This document shows, in pieces, positions 7,879 through 16,944 of a stretch of DNA of 64,000 nt. A program made the position numbers and the translations under genes. The DNA is taken from positions 20,831-84,830 of the forward strand of contig JAAYOB010000009.1 of assembly GCA_012520575.1 (NCBI GenBank), given 5' to 3'. The number at the start of each line of letters is the position of its first letter. The first letter of the stretch is position 1. The DNA is from Candidatus Stramentimicrobium fermentans. GTDB lineage: Bacteria > Atribacterota > Phoenicimicrobiia > Phoenicimicrobiales > Stramentimicrobiaceae. The notes under the pieces were generated by a model. It was not told the DNA's origin and did not search any database. It saw nothing but the letters and a program-made list of their open reading frames with translations.

Positions 7879-8363
7879 TATTTACCACCCTCTTTCCCTT
7901 TTAAACCAGTTTTCTCAGCTAATTTATTAATCTCTTCAACTGATTTTTCGTTCTTTTCTATCCCTTTCATTCCTGCTCTCTTGCGGGCTAAATTGGTGAA
8001 TTTTAAGGCATAGACTGTTCCTTCTTGTAAGAGCTGGTCTACCAGTCGATATACGGTTTCCGGTGCATGGCCCTCCCGGTAGGATATTTCTTTTAAATTA
8101 GTAAAGGCATCAGTGGGATTGGTATCCTGAGGACAGGTAATTAGACATTTCTCACAGGCACAGCACATCCAGACATCGTTTAGGGCTACTTCTTTTTCTG
8201 TTTCGAAAAGATGGGTTACGAAAGAATTTTCCAGATTATATTTTTTTACATTCTGGGTAATGGGACAAAATTTGGAGCAGGTAGAGCATTTAAAACAAAC
8301 TTCAATAGCTTTATCCTTCTTTAAAATCTCATTTTTTTCATATTTTAGTCGTAATACTTCCAT
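7878..8363 (-). CDS. hdrC: HdrC-like iron-sulfur protein (two 4Fe-4S clusters)
   Basis: A 161-residue ferredoxin-like electron carrier. Two cluster motifs are present: C23-x2-C26-x2-C29-x3-C33 and C67-x2-C70-x2-C73-x3-C77, both followed by proline as usual in HdrC. The C-terminal half is helical and basic. The start at 8363 follows AGGAGGGAGT; an ATG seven codons upstream lacks a Shine-Dalgarno. It is the first gene of hdrC-hdrB-fdhA. No hdrA (flavin subunit) is nearby, so a flavin-bearing partner must be encoded elsewhere or the trio works without bifurcation. Confidence 0.9.
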   Translation of the reverse strand: MEVLRLKYEKNEILKKDKAIEVCFKCSTCSKFCPITQNVKKYNLENSFVTHLFETEKEVALNDVWMCCACEKCLITCPQDTNPTDAFTNLKEISYREGHAPETVYRLVDQLLQEGTVYALKFTNLARKRAGMKGIEKNEKSVEEINKLAEKTGLKGKEGGK

Positions 8364-8637
8364 ACTCCCTCCTATTAAAGGCATATATTTTCAAGTTTTA
8401 TTCGCCAACAAATTGATTTGCCTAAACTACTTATTAATATAATTATACTTGGTTTATTCTAAAATCCAATCATTAATCATTCTTAATACGGTGGGAGTAA
8501 TAGTCTAATAATCAAAATAATTTTACAACAAATAGGAAACATAAGTTACGGAATAATTCAGCAGTTCTGTCATAAAATATATACTTAAGAAAGATTATAT
8601 TTAGCCTTGCAGAGCATTAACCGGTCGGCTTTAAATT

Positions 8638-9372
8638 CTATTGAATTAAATAAGTAGCATGCACAGTAACTTTTATCTCTTTTTTGCGAGACGCGGTATT
8701 ATACATTCCATAACTCTCCACTTCAGTAGAATAAGGTTCTATTATTTGAAACACCCCTGCCTGGGACCAGGTCATTTTACCGACTTTATGCCCACCCTCT
8801 TTTAAAATCATTTCAGCTCGTTCACGGGCATTTCTAGTTGCTAATTCCAGTAAATCTTTTTTCAGTGCATCTATTCCGGAATAGAAATATTCAAGTGTGG
8901 TATTCTGAAAAAAGATATCCTGATCCAACAATTCATCCGGATTTAGGGCTAGTTTCTCAATTGTTTCAACAGCTGTGGAGATAATGAAAAACGATTGGTT
9001 CAAGATATATCCTGACACTTCTCCGTCTCGGTTCCACATATTTTGGATAGAAATAGGATTTATATTGATATCTCTTTCGGAAATCCCTTTACCGTTTAAA
9101 ATATGGAATAACCGGTCTCTTTTTTCCTGAATATTTCGGTAGCCCTCTCGGAGGTTAGTCAGGTCAGTATTTTCTTGCAGAGTAATATTCCATTTTACTA
9201 TATCTGATTCAAATCCCTGGGTAGCGGCCCCTACTACCTGCACAAAATCTCGACTGCTTCTGGTTTGATAGAAAAAATAGCCGAAGACTAGAGCAGCTAA
9301 GACAATTGATACACCCAGTATCAAAAAAGCGGTCTTGAAATTTTTATAAGTAAACTGTTCTTCTCTTTCCAT
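8638..9372 (-). CDS. SIMPL-domain (DUF541) membrane-anchored protein
   Basis: A 244-residue protein with an N-terminal membrane helix (about 16-33) and a SIMPL/DUF541 domain outside the cytosol. The domain begins FVQVVGAATQGFESDIVKW, the usual opening beta strand, and ends with a strand EIKVTVHATYLI. SIMPL proteins occur in periplasms and membranes of many bacteria; their biochemical role is largely unknown, with oxidative stress links in some. It follows msrA by 22 bases, which fits a role in envelope oxidation stress, though this is inference. Confidence 0.85.
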   Translation of the reverse strand: MEREEQFTYKNFKTAFLILGVSIVLAALVFGYFFYQTRSSRDFVQVVGAATQGFESDIVKWNITLQENTDLTNLREGYRNIQEKRDRLFHILNGKGISERDININPISIQNMWNRDGEVSGYILNQSFFIISTAVETIEKLALNPDELLDQDIFFQNTTLEYFYSGIDALKKDLLELATRNARERAEMILKEGGHKVGKMTWSQAGVFQIIEPYSTEVESYGMYNTASRKKEIKVTVHATYLIQ

Positions 9373-9394
9373 AGAGCTTCCCCTTTTATTTATT

Positions 9395-9934
9395 TTACGC
9401 TAAATACTTCTGAAAGTTCTTTTCAAATTTTTTTATCTTAGGCAATACCACAAACTGACAATAACTATTCTCCGGATAGTTCTTTAAGTAATTATGATGA
9501 TATTCCTCAGCTTCATAAAATTCTTGAAAAGGAACAATTTCGGTCACGATAGATGCCGACAAGGTATGAGAATTTTCCAATTCTTTTTTAGAGTTCTCGG
9601 CAATTTTTTTCTGTTGTTCGTTATGATAAAAGATTACGGAACGATACTGTGAACCAATATCGTTACCCTGGCGGTTTAAGGTGGTTGGGTTATGAATATG
9701 CCAGAATATTTCTAATATTTCACAATAAGAGATAAGTTCCGGATTAAAGAAAACCTGTATTGCCTCAGCATGCCCGGTGGTATCAGAACAGACCTGTTCA
9801 TAGCTGGGGTTCTTTATCTCTCCTCCGCTATAACCGGGGATTACCCTTATTATTCCCTTAACTCTCTGATATACTGCCTCTAAGCACCAGAAACAACCAC
9901 CTGCCAGAGTAGCGACTTCTGTTCCTTTAGCCAT
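9395..9934 (-). CDS. msrA: Peptide-methionine (S)-S-oxide reductase
   Basis: Repairs oxidised methionine (S-sulfoxide). The catalytic motif GGCFWC is at about residues 12-17, and the family motifs [15 protein letters not shown] and FWHIHNPT follow in order; the length of 179 residues is normal. Two ATGs lie two codons apart; the second (9934) is seven bases from GGGAG, so it is preferred over the first (9940), which is one base away. No MsrB domain is fused. It sits between the MoaD-like gene and the SIMPL gene on the same strand. Confidence 0.93.
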   Translation of the reverse strand: MAKGTEVATLAGGCFWCLEAVYQRVKGIIRVIPGYSGGEIKNPSYEQVCSDTTGHAEAIQVFFNPELISYCEILEIFWHIHNPTTLNRQGNDIGSQYRSVIFYHNEQQKKIAENSKKELENSHTLSASIVTEIVPFQEFYEAEEYHHNYLKNYPENSYCQFVVLPKIKKFEKNFQKYLA

Positions 9935-10010
9935 TTCCATACTCCCTTAGATAGTTTATATCAGTCACATAATTATAGCACAATAAATATTTCTCTATAA
10001 AGTTTTATTA

Positions 10011-10268
10011 TTATCCTCCTCCCATTGGAGGGTAAACTTTAACTATATCTCCATCTTGCAGCGGCCGGTTCAATTGAGTGAAAGGGACAACTCTATCATT
10101 AACTATAACCATACTTATTGCATCCAGAGCTCTCTCATGCCTGATAGTCTCTTCTAAAAACTGTTTAATTGTTTTGTGTTCAAAAAGCTCCTTTACCAAT
10201 CCTTCGTTCTCTTGATAACCATCAACATAATCTTTCAAATTTGAATAGATTAATAATTTTACTTTCAT
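10011..10268 (-). CDS. MoaD/ThiS-family small sulfur-carrier protein
   Basis: An 85-residue ubiquitin-fold protein ending in PPMGGG. The terminal Gly-Gly is the site where ThiF/MoeB-type enzymes adenylate and thiocarboxylate such carriers. The sequence DRVVPFTQLNRPLQDGDIVKVYPP is the conserved last beta region. It could serve molybdopterin synthase (relevant to the formate dehydrogenase 3 kb away) or another sulfur pathway; no E1-like activator is encoded here. The start at 10268 is six bases after CCGGAG. An upstream ATG at 10307 is less likely. Confidence 0.85.
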   Translation of the reverse strand: MKVKLLIYSNLKDYVDGYQENEGLVKELFEHKTIKQFLEETIRHERALDAISMVIVNDRVVPFTQLNRPLQDGDIVKVYPPMGGG

Positions 10269-10325
10269 AATTAACTCCGGTTTAATACTCCTGTTTAACG
10301 CAACCACGCCAATTGCTATAAAGTA

Positions 10326-11315
10326 TTATAATATGTTTAAAAACATTAATAAAAACGGTAGAATGAATAGCACTCCAAAAGTGGTAAAAATCCAGCAGGA
10401 GTTGACCAGATCAATATTCAGATTGTAAATATTAGCTGCAACAACCGAATTAAAAGCCACCGGCATGGATGCCATAATTACAGATACCTTTAACGGTAGG
10501 CCATTATCAATAGTATGATAACCTGCCAAAAATGCTACTATTAGAGTAACTATAGGTGCGGCAATAAACTTTATTAGAGAGATGCAAAAGCATTCTTTGA
10601 GGTATTGGCTGATACGGCTGAATCTTAAGTTCAACCCCACAGAGAATAATAATACAAAAGTGGACAATGGTATTAATATTTCATTGACTGCGGTATAGAC
10701 GTTGGGACGCATCAAGGAGCTCCTATTGAGGATTAAGCCAATTAGCACAGCCCCAACCCCTATATTAAAAAAAGGATCTTTTATTATAGCAGATAAAATA
10801 CCGAAAATCTTTTCCCTATGATTAAGATTATTACCGTACATCCGAACAATAGGGAAACCAATGCCGTAATAGACCGCACGATGCAAGAAGGTAAGAATGG
10901 GAGTTAAGGCAAAACCTTCTTCGCCCAAATAGAAAAAAACAATCAGACTGCCCAAGGAAACAGCATTAGAAAAAAACCCACAGCTAAAAAGAGAGCCGGT
11001 ATCTGTACGGTTGTAATGTCCATATTTAGAAAGAAAAAAAGTAAAAATTGCTCCTGTAAAAATACTGACAATTCCCACAAAAGGCAGACTCATTAATTCC
11101 GATATACTGTTAATTCTAAAAATCCAGAGACTCCCGATATAAGTAATAGATGTAAACCAGATCATACCCAATTTTTGTAAAAAAATTGCTAACTTTTTCA
11201 ATGTTTCAGAAGACATCATATGGTTTTTATTCACCAATTTTTGGAATAAATATCCACCCATAGTACCAATTATTAGAATAAAAAAAGTTTTCCACAAAGC
11301 TAGTAGTGTATCTAT
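10326..11315 (-). CDS. AEC-family (auxin efflux carrier-like) transporter (apparent ATA start)
   Basis: An integral membrane protein of about 329 residues with eight to ten hydrophobic helices. FSNAVSLGSLIVFFYLG and MASMPVAFNSVVAANIYN are the broken-helix regions near each half's middle, typical of AEC and related bile-acid/arginine transporter folds. AEC members export or import organic acids such as malate; the substrate here is unknown. A TTG at 11297 has no Shine-Dalgarno at the right distance. Extending upstream gives ATA-GAT-ACA, so the protein would begin (M)DTLLALWKTFF, which matches the usual AEC start. ATA (11315) is six bases after AAAAGGAG. It lies 57 bases upstream of the MoaD-like gene. 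Confidence 0.82.
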   Translation of the reverse strand: MDTLLALWKTFFILIIGTMGGYLFQKLVNKNHMMSSETLKKLAIFLQKLGMIWFTSITYIGSLWIFRINSISELMSLPFVGIVSIFTGAIFTFFLSKYGHYNRTDTGSLFSCGFFSNAVSLGSLIVFFYLGEEGFALTPILTFLHRAVYYGIGFPIVRMYGNNLNHREKIFGILSAIIKDPFFNIGVGAVLIGLILNRSSLMRPNVYTAVNEILIPLSTFVLLFSVGLNLRFSRISQYLKECFCISLIKFIAAPIVTLIVAFLAGYHTIDNGLPLKVSVIMASMPVAFNSVVAANIYNLNIDLVNSCWIFTTFGVLFILPFLLMFLNIL

Positions 11316-11594
11316 GATTGTCTCCTTTTCAAAAAATGTTTCTGATACAAACCAAATTCAGTTCTCCTTAATAGTAATAGAAATATAGGGGGAGCTAATA
11401 GGGCATTTTGCAGTGCTCTACCAGATCAAATTGCCATAATAAAGTGTAACACATTACTAAATCTTATCCATAGTATACAATTAAATAAGAATATATTTGG
11501 TCAGGGTTTATCGTAAGAATATAAAAACAGACTTATGAAGCCAGTTAAGATATTGACATATCATAAAAATAATTTATATTCAAAATTAATTATT

Positions 11595-12668
11595 TTAAGA
11601 ATATTCTCTTAATATGGCAATGATAATATCTACCGCCTTTTCCATATCGGCAAGAGCGATATTTTCATCCTTACTATGAGGTAGATTGCCCCCAAATCCT
11701 AAAGCCGCGGTGGTAATTCCTTTTTTATTCAGATTAGCGGCATCAGTTCCACCACAGATAACCACTGCTTTAGGTATTAATCCGGCTGATTGGATTGCCT
11801 TTTTAGCTATCTTTACTACTTCAGAATTTTCTGAGATTTGGTAGGCTTTTAAGGCTTGTTTAGACTGTATCTCTACTCTGGCTCCTCTTGCTCTTGCTAC
11901 AGTCTGAAAAGTACCTCTTATTGATCTACTATATTCCAGACATCTTTTGTGGTTCTGGCTACGGCATTCAATCTGTACTGATGCGTTTTCAGGGACGGCA
12001 TTTAAGACGTGGCCGCCTTCAATTAAACCAATATTAACAGTAGTGATAGGGTCAATCCAACCCGTTTTCAAGAGAGAAATAGCATGGGCAGCTATCTCTA
12101 TAGCGGAAATACCATGTTCCGGTTCCACCGCATGTGCCGCTTTGCCAATGATTTTAATGTCCATCTCAATCCGGCTGGGTCCGCCAATAATGATTTCCTC
12201 TAAAGCCTCTGAATCAAGGACATATCCCTTTTTTGCCTTTAACAAATTTGTTTCGGCAAAACTTGACCCGATCAATCCTATCTCTTCCTGACGGGTGATG
12301 AGAATCTCGATAGGGGGATATTGAGGGGCTTTTAGCAGGGCTACCAATAATTCAGCTATGCCGGCTTTATCATCTGCCCCTAAAATAGTTTCTCCCTTGG
12401 AACGAATTACTCCTTTTTCCAGGAATGGCTCTATACCTTTTCCCGGTTTTACAGTATCGGCATGACAGCTAAATAAGATTGGTTCACTTTTATGGCTATT
12501 CTTGGCTTTTACTCTGATAATAAGATTGCCATAGCTATCATATTCCGTATGAGCTTTAAGTTCTTTTTGAAATAAATCTGCTAAGAATTTTAAAAATTTT
12601 TGTTCTTCTCCGGATTCACTGTCGATCTTTACCATTTGGAAGAAATATTTTACTATATCATCTGACAT
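11595..12668 (-). CDS. M20-family metallopeptidase (PepT-like)
   Basis: A 357-residue cytosolic di-zinc aminopeptidase homologue. Metal-site motifs are FSCHADTVKPG (first His and Asp), LGADDKAGIAELL (bridging Asp), TRQEEIGLIGS (catalytic Glu pair), KGYVLDSE, and the C-terminal GGTDAANLNKKG. The dimerisation domain starts at IIIGGPSRIEMDI and includes AAHAVEPEHGISAIE. The best fit is PepT-like tripeptidase. The start ATG follows GAAAGGAGT. It is 128 bases downstream of the ROK kinase gene on the same strand. Confidence 0.87.
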   Translation of the reverse strand: MSDDIVKYFFQMVKIDSESGEEQKFLKFLADLFQKELKAHTEYDSYGNLIIRVKAKNSHKSEPILFSCHADTVKPGKGIEPFLEKGVIRSKGETILGADDKAGIAELLVALLKAPQYPPIEILITRQEEIGLIGSSFAETNLLKAKKGYVLDSEALEEIIIGGPSRIEMDIKIIGKAAHAVEPEHGISAIEIAAHAISLLKTGWIDPITTVNIGLIEGGHVLNAVPENASVQIECRSQNHKRCLEYSRSIRGTFQTVARARGARVEIQSKQALKAYQISENSEVVKIAKKAIQSAGLIPKAVVICGGTDAANLNKKGITTAALGFGGNLPHSKDENIALADMEKAVDIIIAILREYS

Positions 12669-12796
12669 AAACTACTCCTTTCAATACCACTACTTCTTCT
12701 TTCAACTTCTTACTTACCTTCTTTAAGATGACCGACCATGTGAGTCCTCTTATCTTATTTCTAATATTTAATGTAAAAGTATCAATAAAATAATAG

Positions 12797-13795
12797 TTAA
12801 AAATGATGCGTATCCCATAGCAACGCAGCAGCACCAATTGTTCCGGCATACTCCCTCAATGCTCCAAAAATAATCTTTAAATCTGCTAGATGTGAACTCA
12901 TCGCTCTTTGAAAAACAATTTCCTTAAGTGGGCTAAGCAGCTTATCACCTTCGTTGGTAATTCCACCAACCATTATAATTATTTCTGGATTAAGAATATT
13001 TACCAGAATGGCAATTGCTATACCCAAATATTCAATAGCCTCCTCTACTATGTCCTTTACTATTACATTCCCTTGACGGGCTAATTCAAATATTCTGGCT
13101 AAGCCCATATCTTCAAAATTATATTCTAAGGAATACCCCTTACTTCCGGACTTTAACTCCGCTATCCTCTGGTGAACTCTATTTTTAATACCTGCCGCAG
13201 AGGAGTAAGCCTCTAAACAGCCCTCCTTGCCGCAATTACAGAGGGGGCCATCTTTATTGACAGTGATATGCCCTACTTCACCGGCTACATTATTCTTTCC
13301 ATGGTATATCTTTCCACCTAGTATCAGCCCTCCTCCAATGCCGGTTCCCAATGTCAAGCAAACCATTTCCTCAATTCCCCGGGCAGCACCAAATATTTTT
13401 TCTCCCCAAGCAGCTGCATTAGCATCGTTCTCAATTTGAACAGGTATTTGAAATTCTTCCCTGATAATATCTGCTAGTGGAACTTCTTTCCACCCCGGTA
13501 GATTGGGGGCGCAATGCACTACCCCTTTTCTGTAATCCATAGGCCCCGGAACCCCAATACCAATACCTATTATTTCACTAATTTTAAAATCCTTTTCTTT
13601 TATTATCTGGCCGATTCCTTGTTTTATTCTGGCGATAGTCTTTTCCTGCCCTTGCTCTGCACAGGTGGGTATTTTCAAGTATTTCTCAACTCTGCCCATT
13701 TTATTAACTAAGGCGATACTAATCTTGGTACCTCCTAAATCAACACCTATGGCATATTCGTCCATTATTCTAATAGAATTATCGGATTTTTTCAT
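12797..13795 (-). CDS. ROK-family sugar kinase (glucokinase-like)
   Basis: A 332-residue ROK protein that would phosphorylate glucose or a related sugar. It shows AIGVDLGGTKI (phosphate 1 loop, about 15-25), the substrate motif ENDANAAAWGE, LGTGIGGGLI (phosphate 2 loop), EVGHI and the zinc motif CNCGKEGCLEAY that marks ROK proteins. No DNA-binding helix-turn-helix precedes the kinase domain, so it is an enzyme rather than a repressor. Sugar specificity cannot be decided. The first ATG (13795) has only a weak Shine-Dalgarno; an ATG at codon 11 (before EYAIGVD) is an alternative. Confidence 0.88.
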   Translation of the reverse strand: MKKSDNSIRIMDEYAIGVDLGGTKISIALVNKMGRVEKYLKIPTCAEQGQEKTIARIKQGIGQIIKEKDFKISEIIGIGIGVPGPMDYRKGVVHCAPNLPGWKEVPLADIIREEFQIPVQIENDANAAAWGEKIFGAARGIEEMVCLTLGTGIGGGLILGGKIYHGKNNVAGEVGHITVNKDGPLCNCGKEGCLEAYSSAAGIKNRVHQRIAELKSGSKGYSLEYNFEDMGLARIFELARQGNVIVKDIVEEAIEYLGIAIAILVNILNPEIIIMVGGITNEGDKLLSPLKEIVFQRAMSSHLADLKIIFGALREYAGTIGAAALLWDTHHF

Positions 13796-13942
13796 ACTTG
13801 TTTAATCTCAACTTCAAGGATATTTTAAATCTAGATGCTATCTGCAATGATTTTCCAAAAGATGCTATACCTATTAGCACCGTCAGCCAGTGCCAAAAAA
13901 TGTGCTCTTTCCCTAAGAAAGAAAGGCGCTGAGAATACCTAT

Positions 13943-14128
13943 CTATCCACTACCTAGCAGTCTAACAGTCATTAATTCTCTGCCACTGACATAGTCCGGA
14001 ATACCGGCCCAGAAAGAACAGGAGCCTGCTGCAGGAGGCATCAATTCTGAGCTATCAAATAGGGAAACCGAGGCCTCGTCTAAAAATTTTGCAGCTTTTC
14101 CGGTAATGCAATGCAGATTTATTTTCAT
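13943..14128 (-). CDS. Short unrecognised ORF (61 codons), possibly a gene fragment
   Basis: Reads MKINLHCITGKAAKFLDEAS and contains MPPAAGSCSFWAGIPDYVSG, which looks like folded-protein sequence rather than random translation. I do not recognise a family. No clear Shine-Dalgarno precedes the ATG. Beyond its stop, minus-strand sequence down to about 13850 reads hydrophobic residues (EHIFWHWLTVLIGIASFG) in the same frame after a TAG, so this could be the front of a decayed longer gene. Confidence 0.3.
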   Translation of the reverse strand: MKINLHCITGKAAKFLDEASVSLFDSSELMPPAAGSCSFWAGIPDYVSGRELMTVRLLGSG

Positions 14129-14399
14129 TTTTGATTATATACCAATGTAATCTATAATACAAACCATCTCCGATGAGAAAAAATTCTATTTTTCTATCAC
14201 CTTCCTCACTCATCACAATATTAACAATCAATAAGTTATTATTATGCCCTTATAACTATTTTCTACATCCTCTTTAATTCTCTTCATCCTGTATTTCCCA
14301 TAAGATACCGGGATTGCTTTTAATCTAGTTCAGGATGTGTTAAACTATTAACATATATAAAATTTATTGAGCTAAGCCATTTTAGAAGGTGATCTAATT

Positions 14400-16586
14400 A
14401 TGCCCCGTATAATCATAATATCAAATCGCCTACCGGTTACGGCAGAAAAGGGTAAGAGCAAGCTGATTTACCATCCCAGTGTAGGCGGGCTGGCAACTGG
14501 TATGTCCCCTTTACAAAAAGAATATGAATGCCTGTGGGTTGGTTGGCCGGGTATCGCCAGAGAACAACTTAATGCTAAAGAAAAAGAAAGTTTAGTAAAA
14601 GAGCTGAAAAAGACCGGTAATTATCCGGTATTCTTATCTCAAGCCCATATCGAAGGATATTACAACGGCTTTTGCAATAAGACTATCTGGTCTTTATTCC
14701 ATTGTTTTACCCAATTTTCTGTTTATGAAAACCAGCTATGGGAAACCTATCAACAAGTCAACCAGATTTTTTGCCAAACTATACTTGATATAATCAAATC
14801 AGATGATATTGTCTGGGTACATGATTATCACCTTATGTTATTACCGCACTTATTGAGAAAGAGGGTGCCTGATTTAACTATTGGATTCTTTTTACACATT
14901 CCTTTCCCTCCTTCTGAAATCTTTAGATTGCTACCTTGGCGAAGAGAACTGTTAGAAGGTCTATTAGGTGCTGACCTGATTGGCTTTCATACCTATGATT
15001 ATGTACAAAACTTTCTTGATTCCCTGCTCCGTGTATGCGGATATGAAAATAGTCTTAACTTCATCAATTATCAAAATAGAATTGTTAAAGTAGATTCTTT
15101 CCCCTTGGGCATAGATTTTGACCGTTTTAATAATTCTTCTGAATTAGCAGAAACAAAGCAAGAAATAAAAAAAATTAAAGAAAAAGTAGGAAAATATAAA
15201 ACAATAGTTTCAGTTGACCGCTTAGACTATAGCAAAGGAATTTTAGAAAGACTAAGGGCTTATTATGCTTTTCTGGAAGATAATCCGGAATACTGGGAAA
15301 AAGTAATTATGATTCTATTGGCAGTCCCTTCCCGCACTGGTGTTCCGCAATACCAGCAATTAAAACAGCAGATAGATGGACTGGTTGGTTCCATAAATGG
15401 GAAGTTTGGAAAAATAGGTTGGTCGCCTATCTGGTATCTATACCGTTCTATGTCTTTCCCTGAACTAACCGCTCTCTATTATGCCAGCGATATTGCCCTG
15501 GTAACCCCACTTAAGGATGGCATGAACTTAATTGCCAAAGAATATATCGCCACTAAAAAAGATAATTTGGGAGTCCTTATCTTAAGCGAAATGGCAGGAG
15601 CCGCCAATGAGATGAGCGAGGCACTGCTAGTTAACCCTAATAACCGTACCCAGATTTCCTGGGCTATAAAATATGCTCTTAATATGCCAGAAGAAGAACA
15701 GCAGAAAAGAATATTCTATCTGCAAAAACGTTTAAAGCATTATGATGTTAAGAAATGGGCTGATGACTTCAAAGAGCATATGATTAAGATTAAAAACGAA
15801 CAACAAAGCCTTGCTGAGAAATACCTGTCACCTAAGAATAGATTAAAAATAATTAAAGATTATCAAAAGAGCAACCAACGTCTGTTTTTGATTAACTATG
15901 ATGGTACCCTTATCCCTTACCATTTAAAATTCAAAGAATCGGGTCCATCACAAAAAGTCTTTTCTATCATCAAATCGCTCAGTCAAGATGTTAAAAATAG
16001 TGTAATCATTCTTAGCGGTAGGGAAAAAGAAATTTTAGATAGATGGTTTAGCAATCTCCAAGTGGATTTAATAGCTGAACATGGCGCCTGGCTAAAAAAG
16101 AATCCGAACAATTGGAAGACGATTAAGCCTTTAGCGGGAGACTGGAAAGATGAGATTAAACCTATTTTAGAGCTTCATACTAATAGAACTCCCGGCTCTT
16201 TTATTCAGGAAAAGGAGTTTTCTCTAGTCTGGTATTATATTAATGCTGAGCCATCTTTTGGTCGTACACGAGCTATGGAATTAATGAATTCTATTGCCCA
16301 TCTAATCTCTAATCTTGGTTTAGAGGCTATCCATGGGGACAAGGTTATAGAAATAAAATCAGCCGGTATTAATAAAGGAATTACTGCCTATCAATGGGTG
16401 ACTGAAAAGAAATGGGATTTTATTATGGCTATCGGTGATGATTGGTCTGATGAATATACCTTTTCTTATTTACCGACTTCAGCTTATTCCATCAAAGTAG
16501 GCCCAGGTATCTCTAAAGCAAAATACAATACCCGCTCTTCTATTGAGGTCCTTGCTCTCTTAAAGGAGCTGGCTAAAAACTCATAG
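14400..16586 (+). CDS. Trehalose-6-phosphate synthase fused to a trehalose-phosphatase domain with a substituted nucleophile
   Basis: A 728-residue OtsA-OtsB fusion. The GT20 synthase half (1-485) has GGLATGM, WVHDYHLMLLP (139-149), FFLHIPFPPSE, SVDRLDYSKGI (271-281) and the UDP-glucose motif VTPLKDGMNLIAKEY (368-382), so it should make trehalose-6-phosphate. The phosphatase half (486-728) keeps SGREKEI, AEHGAWLKK, the lysine region INKGITAYQW and GDDWSDEYTF. The DxDxT nucleophile motif, however, reads NYDGTL: N499 (AAC, 15894-15896) replaces the catalytic Asp, so phosphatase activity is expected to be lost or very low. ATG follows AGAAGGTGAT. It is transcribed alone on the plus strand. Confidence 0.95.
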   Translation: MPRIIIISNRLPVTAEKGKSKLIYHPSVGGLATGMSPLQKEYECLWVGWPGIAREQLNAKEKESLVKELKKTGNYPVFLSQAHIEGYYNGFCNKTIWSLFHCFTQFSVYENQLWETYQQVNQIFCQTILDIIKSDDIVWVHDYHLMLLPHLLRKRVPDLTIGFFLHIPFPPSEIFRLLPWRRELLEGLLGADLIGFHTYDYVQNFLDSLLRVCGYENSLNFINYQNRIVKVDSFPLGIDFDRFNNSSELAETKQEIKKIKEKVGKYKTIVSVDRLDYSKGILERLRAYYAFLEDNPEYWEKVIMILLAVPSRTGVPQYQQLKQQIDGLVGSINGKFGKIGWSPIWYLYRSMSFPELTALYYASDIALVTPLKDGMNLIAKEYIATKKDNLGVLILSEMAGAANEMSEALLVNPNNRTQISWAIKYALNMPEEEQQKRIFYLQKRLKHYDVKKWADDFKEHMIKIKNEQQSLAEKYLSPKNRLKIIKDYQKSNQRLFLINYDGTLIPYHLKFKESGPSQKVFSIIKSLSQDVKNSVIILSGREKEILDRWFSNLQVDLIAEHGAWLKKNPNNWKTIKPLAGDWKDEIKPILELHTNRTPGSFIQEKEFSLVWYYINAEPSFGRTRAMELMNSIAHLISNLGLEAIHGDKVIEIKSAGINKGITAYQWVTEKKWDFIMAIGDDWSDEYTFSYLPTSAYSIKVGPGISKAKYNTRSSIEVLALLKELAKNS

Positions 16587-16590
16587 CCCG

Positions 16591-16793
16591 TTAAGCCACT
16601 TTTATTTCTGAATAGAGATAGGCATCCTGAATAGTATGAAATAACTTGATTACCTCTTCCATCGGTTTTTGAAAAGTTTTCTCCCGAAGATAAGCCCTAT
16701 GCCGCTTGCCCTCTCGTTAATGACCGCAGCTTTGACCGCTTGTTGTAAATAATTTTCACCGGAGGACGACCTCTTGAGTTGATTAAACCGATT
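16591..16793 (-). pseudogene. Decayed unrecognised coding region
   Basis: The minus strand reads [20 protein letters not shown] then KAAVINER. One base missing from the G3 run (16711..16709 as CCC on plus) would join it to [20 protein letters not shown] and a natural TAA at 16593..16591 after SEIKVA. An in-frame TAG sits just upstream of 16793, with more coding-like sequence (LSCFELFFR) before it. It is probably the C-terminus of a dead gene; the family is not recognised. Confidence 0.35.
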
Positions 16794-16944
16794 CTACCTG
16801 AAAAACAATTCAAAACATGATAACGAGTAAAGTCAATGGAATGGTCTGTGGTCAATTTTCGTAGACTATGGAGCTGGTTTTTCCAAAATTTAAGGCCAAA
16901 TACCAGCTATAAAGAATATTTACTCATAATACATAAGGATTAAT

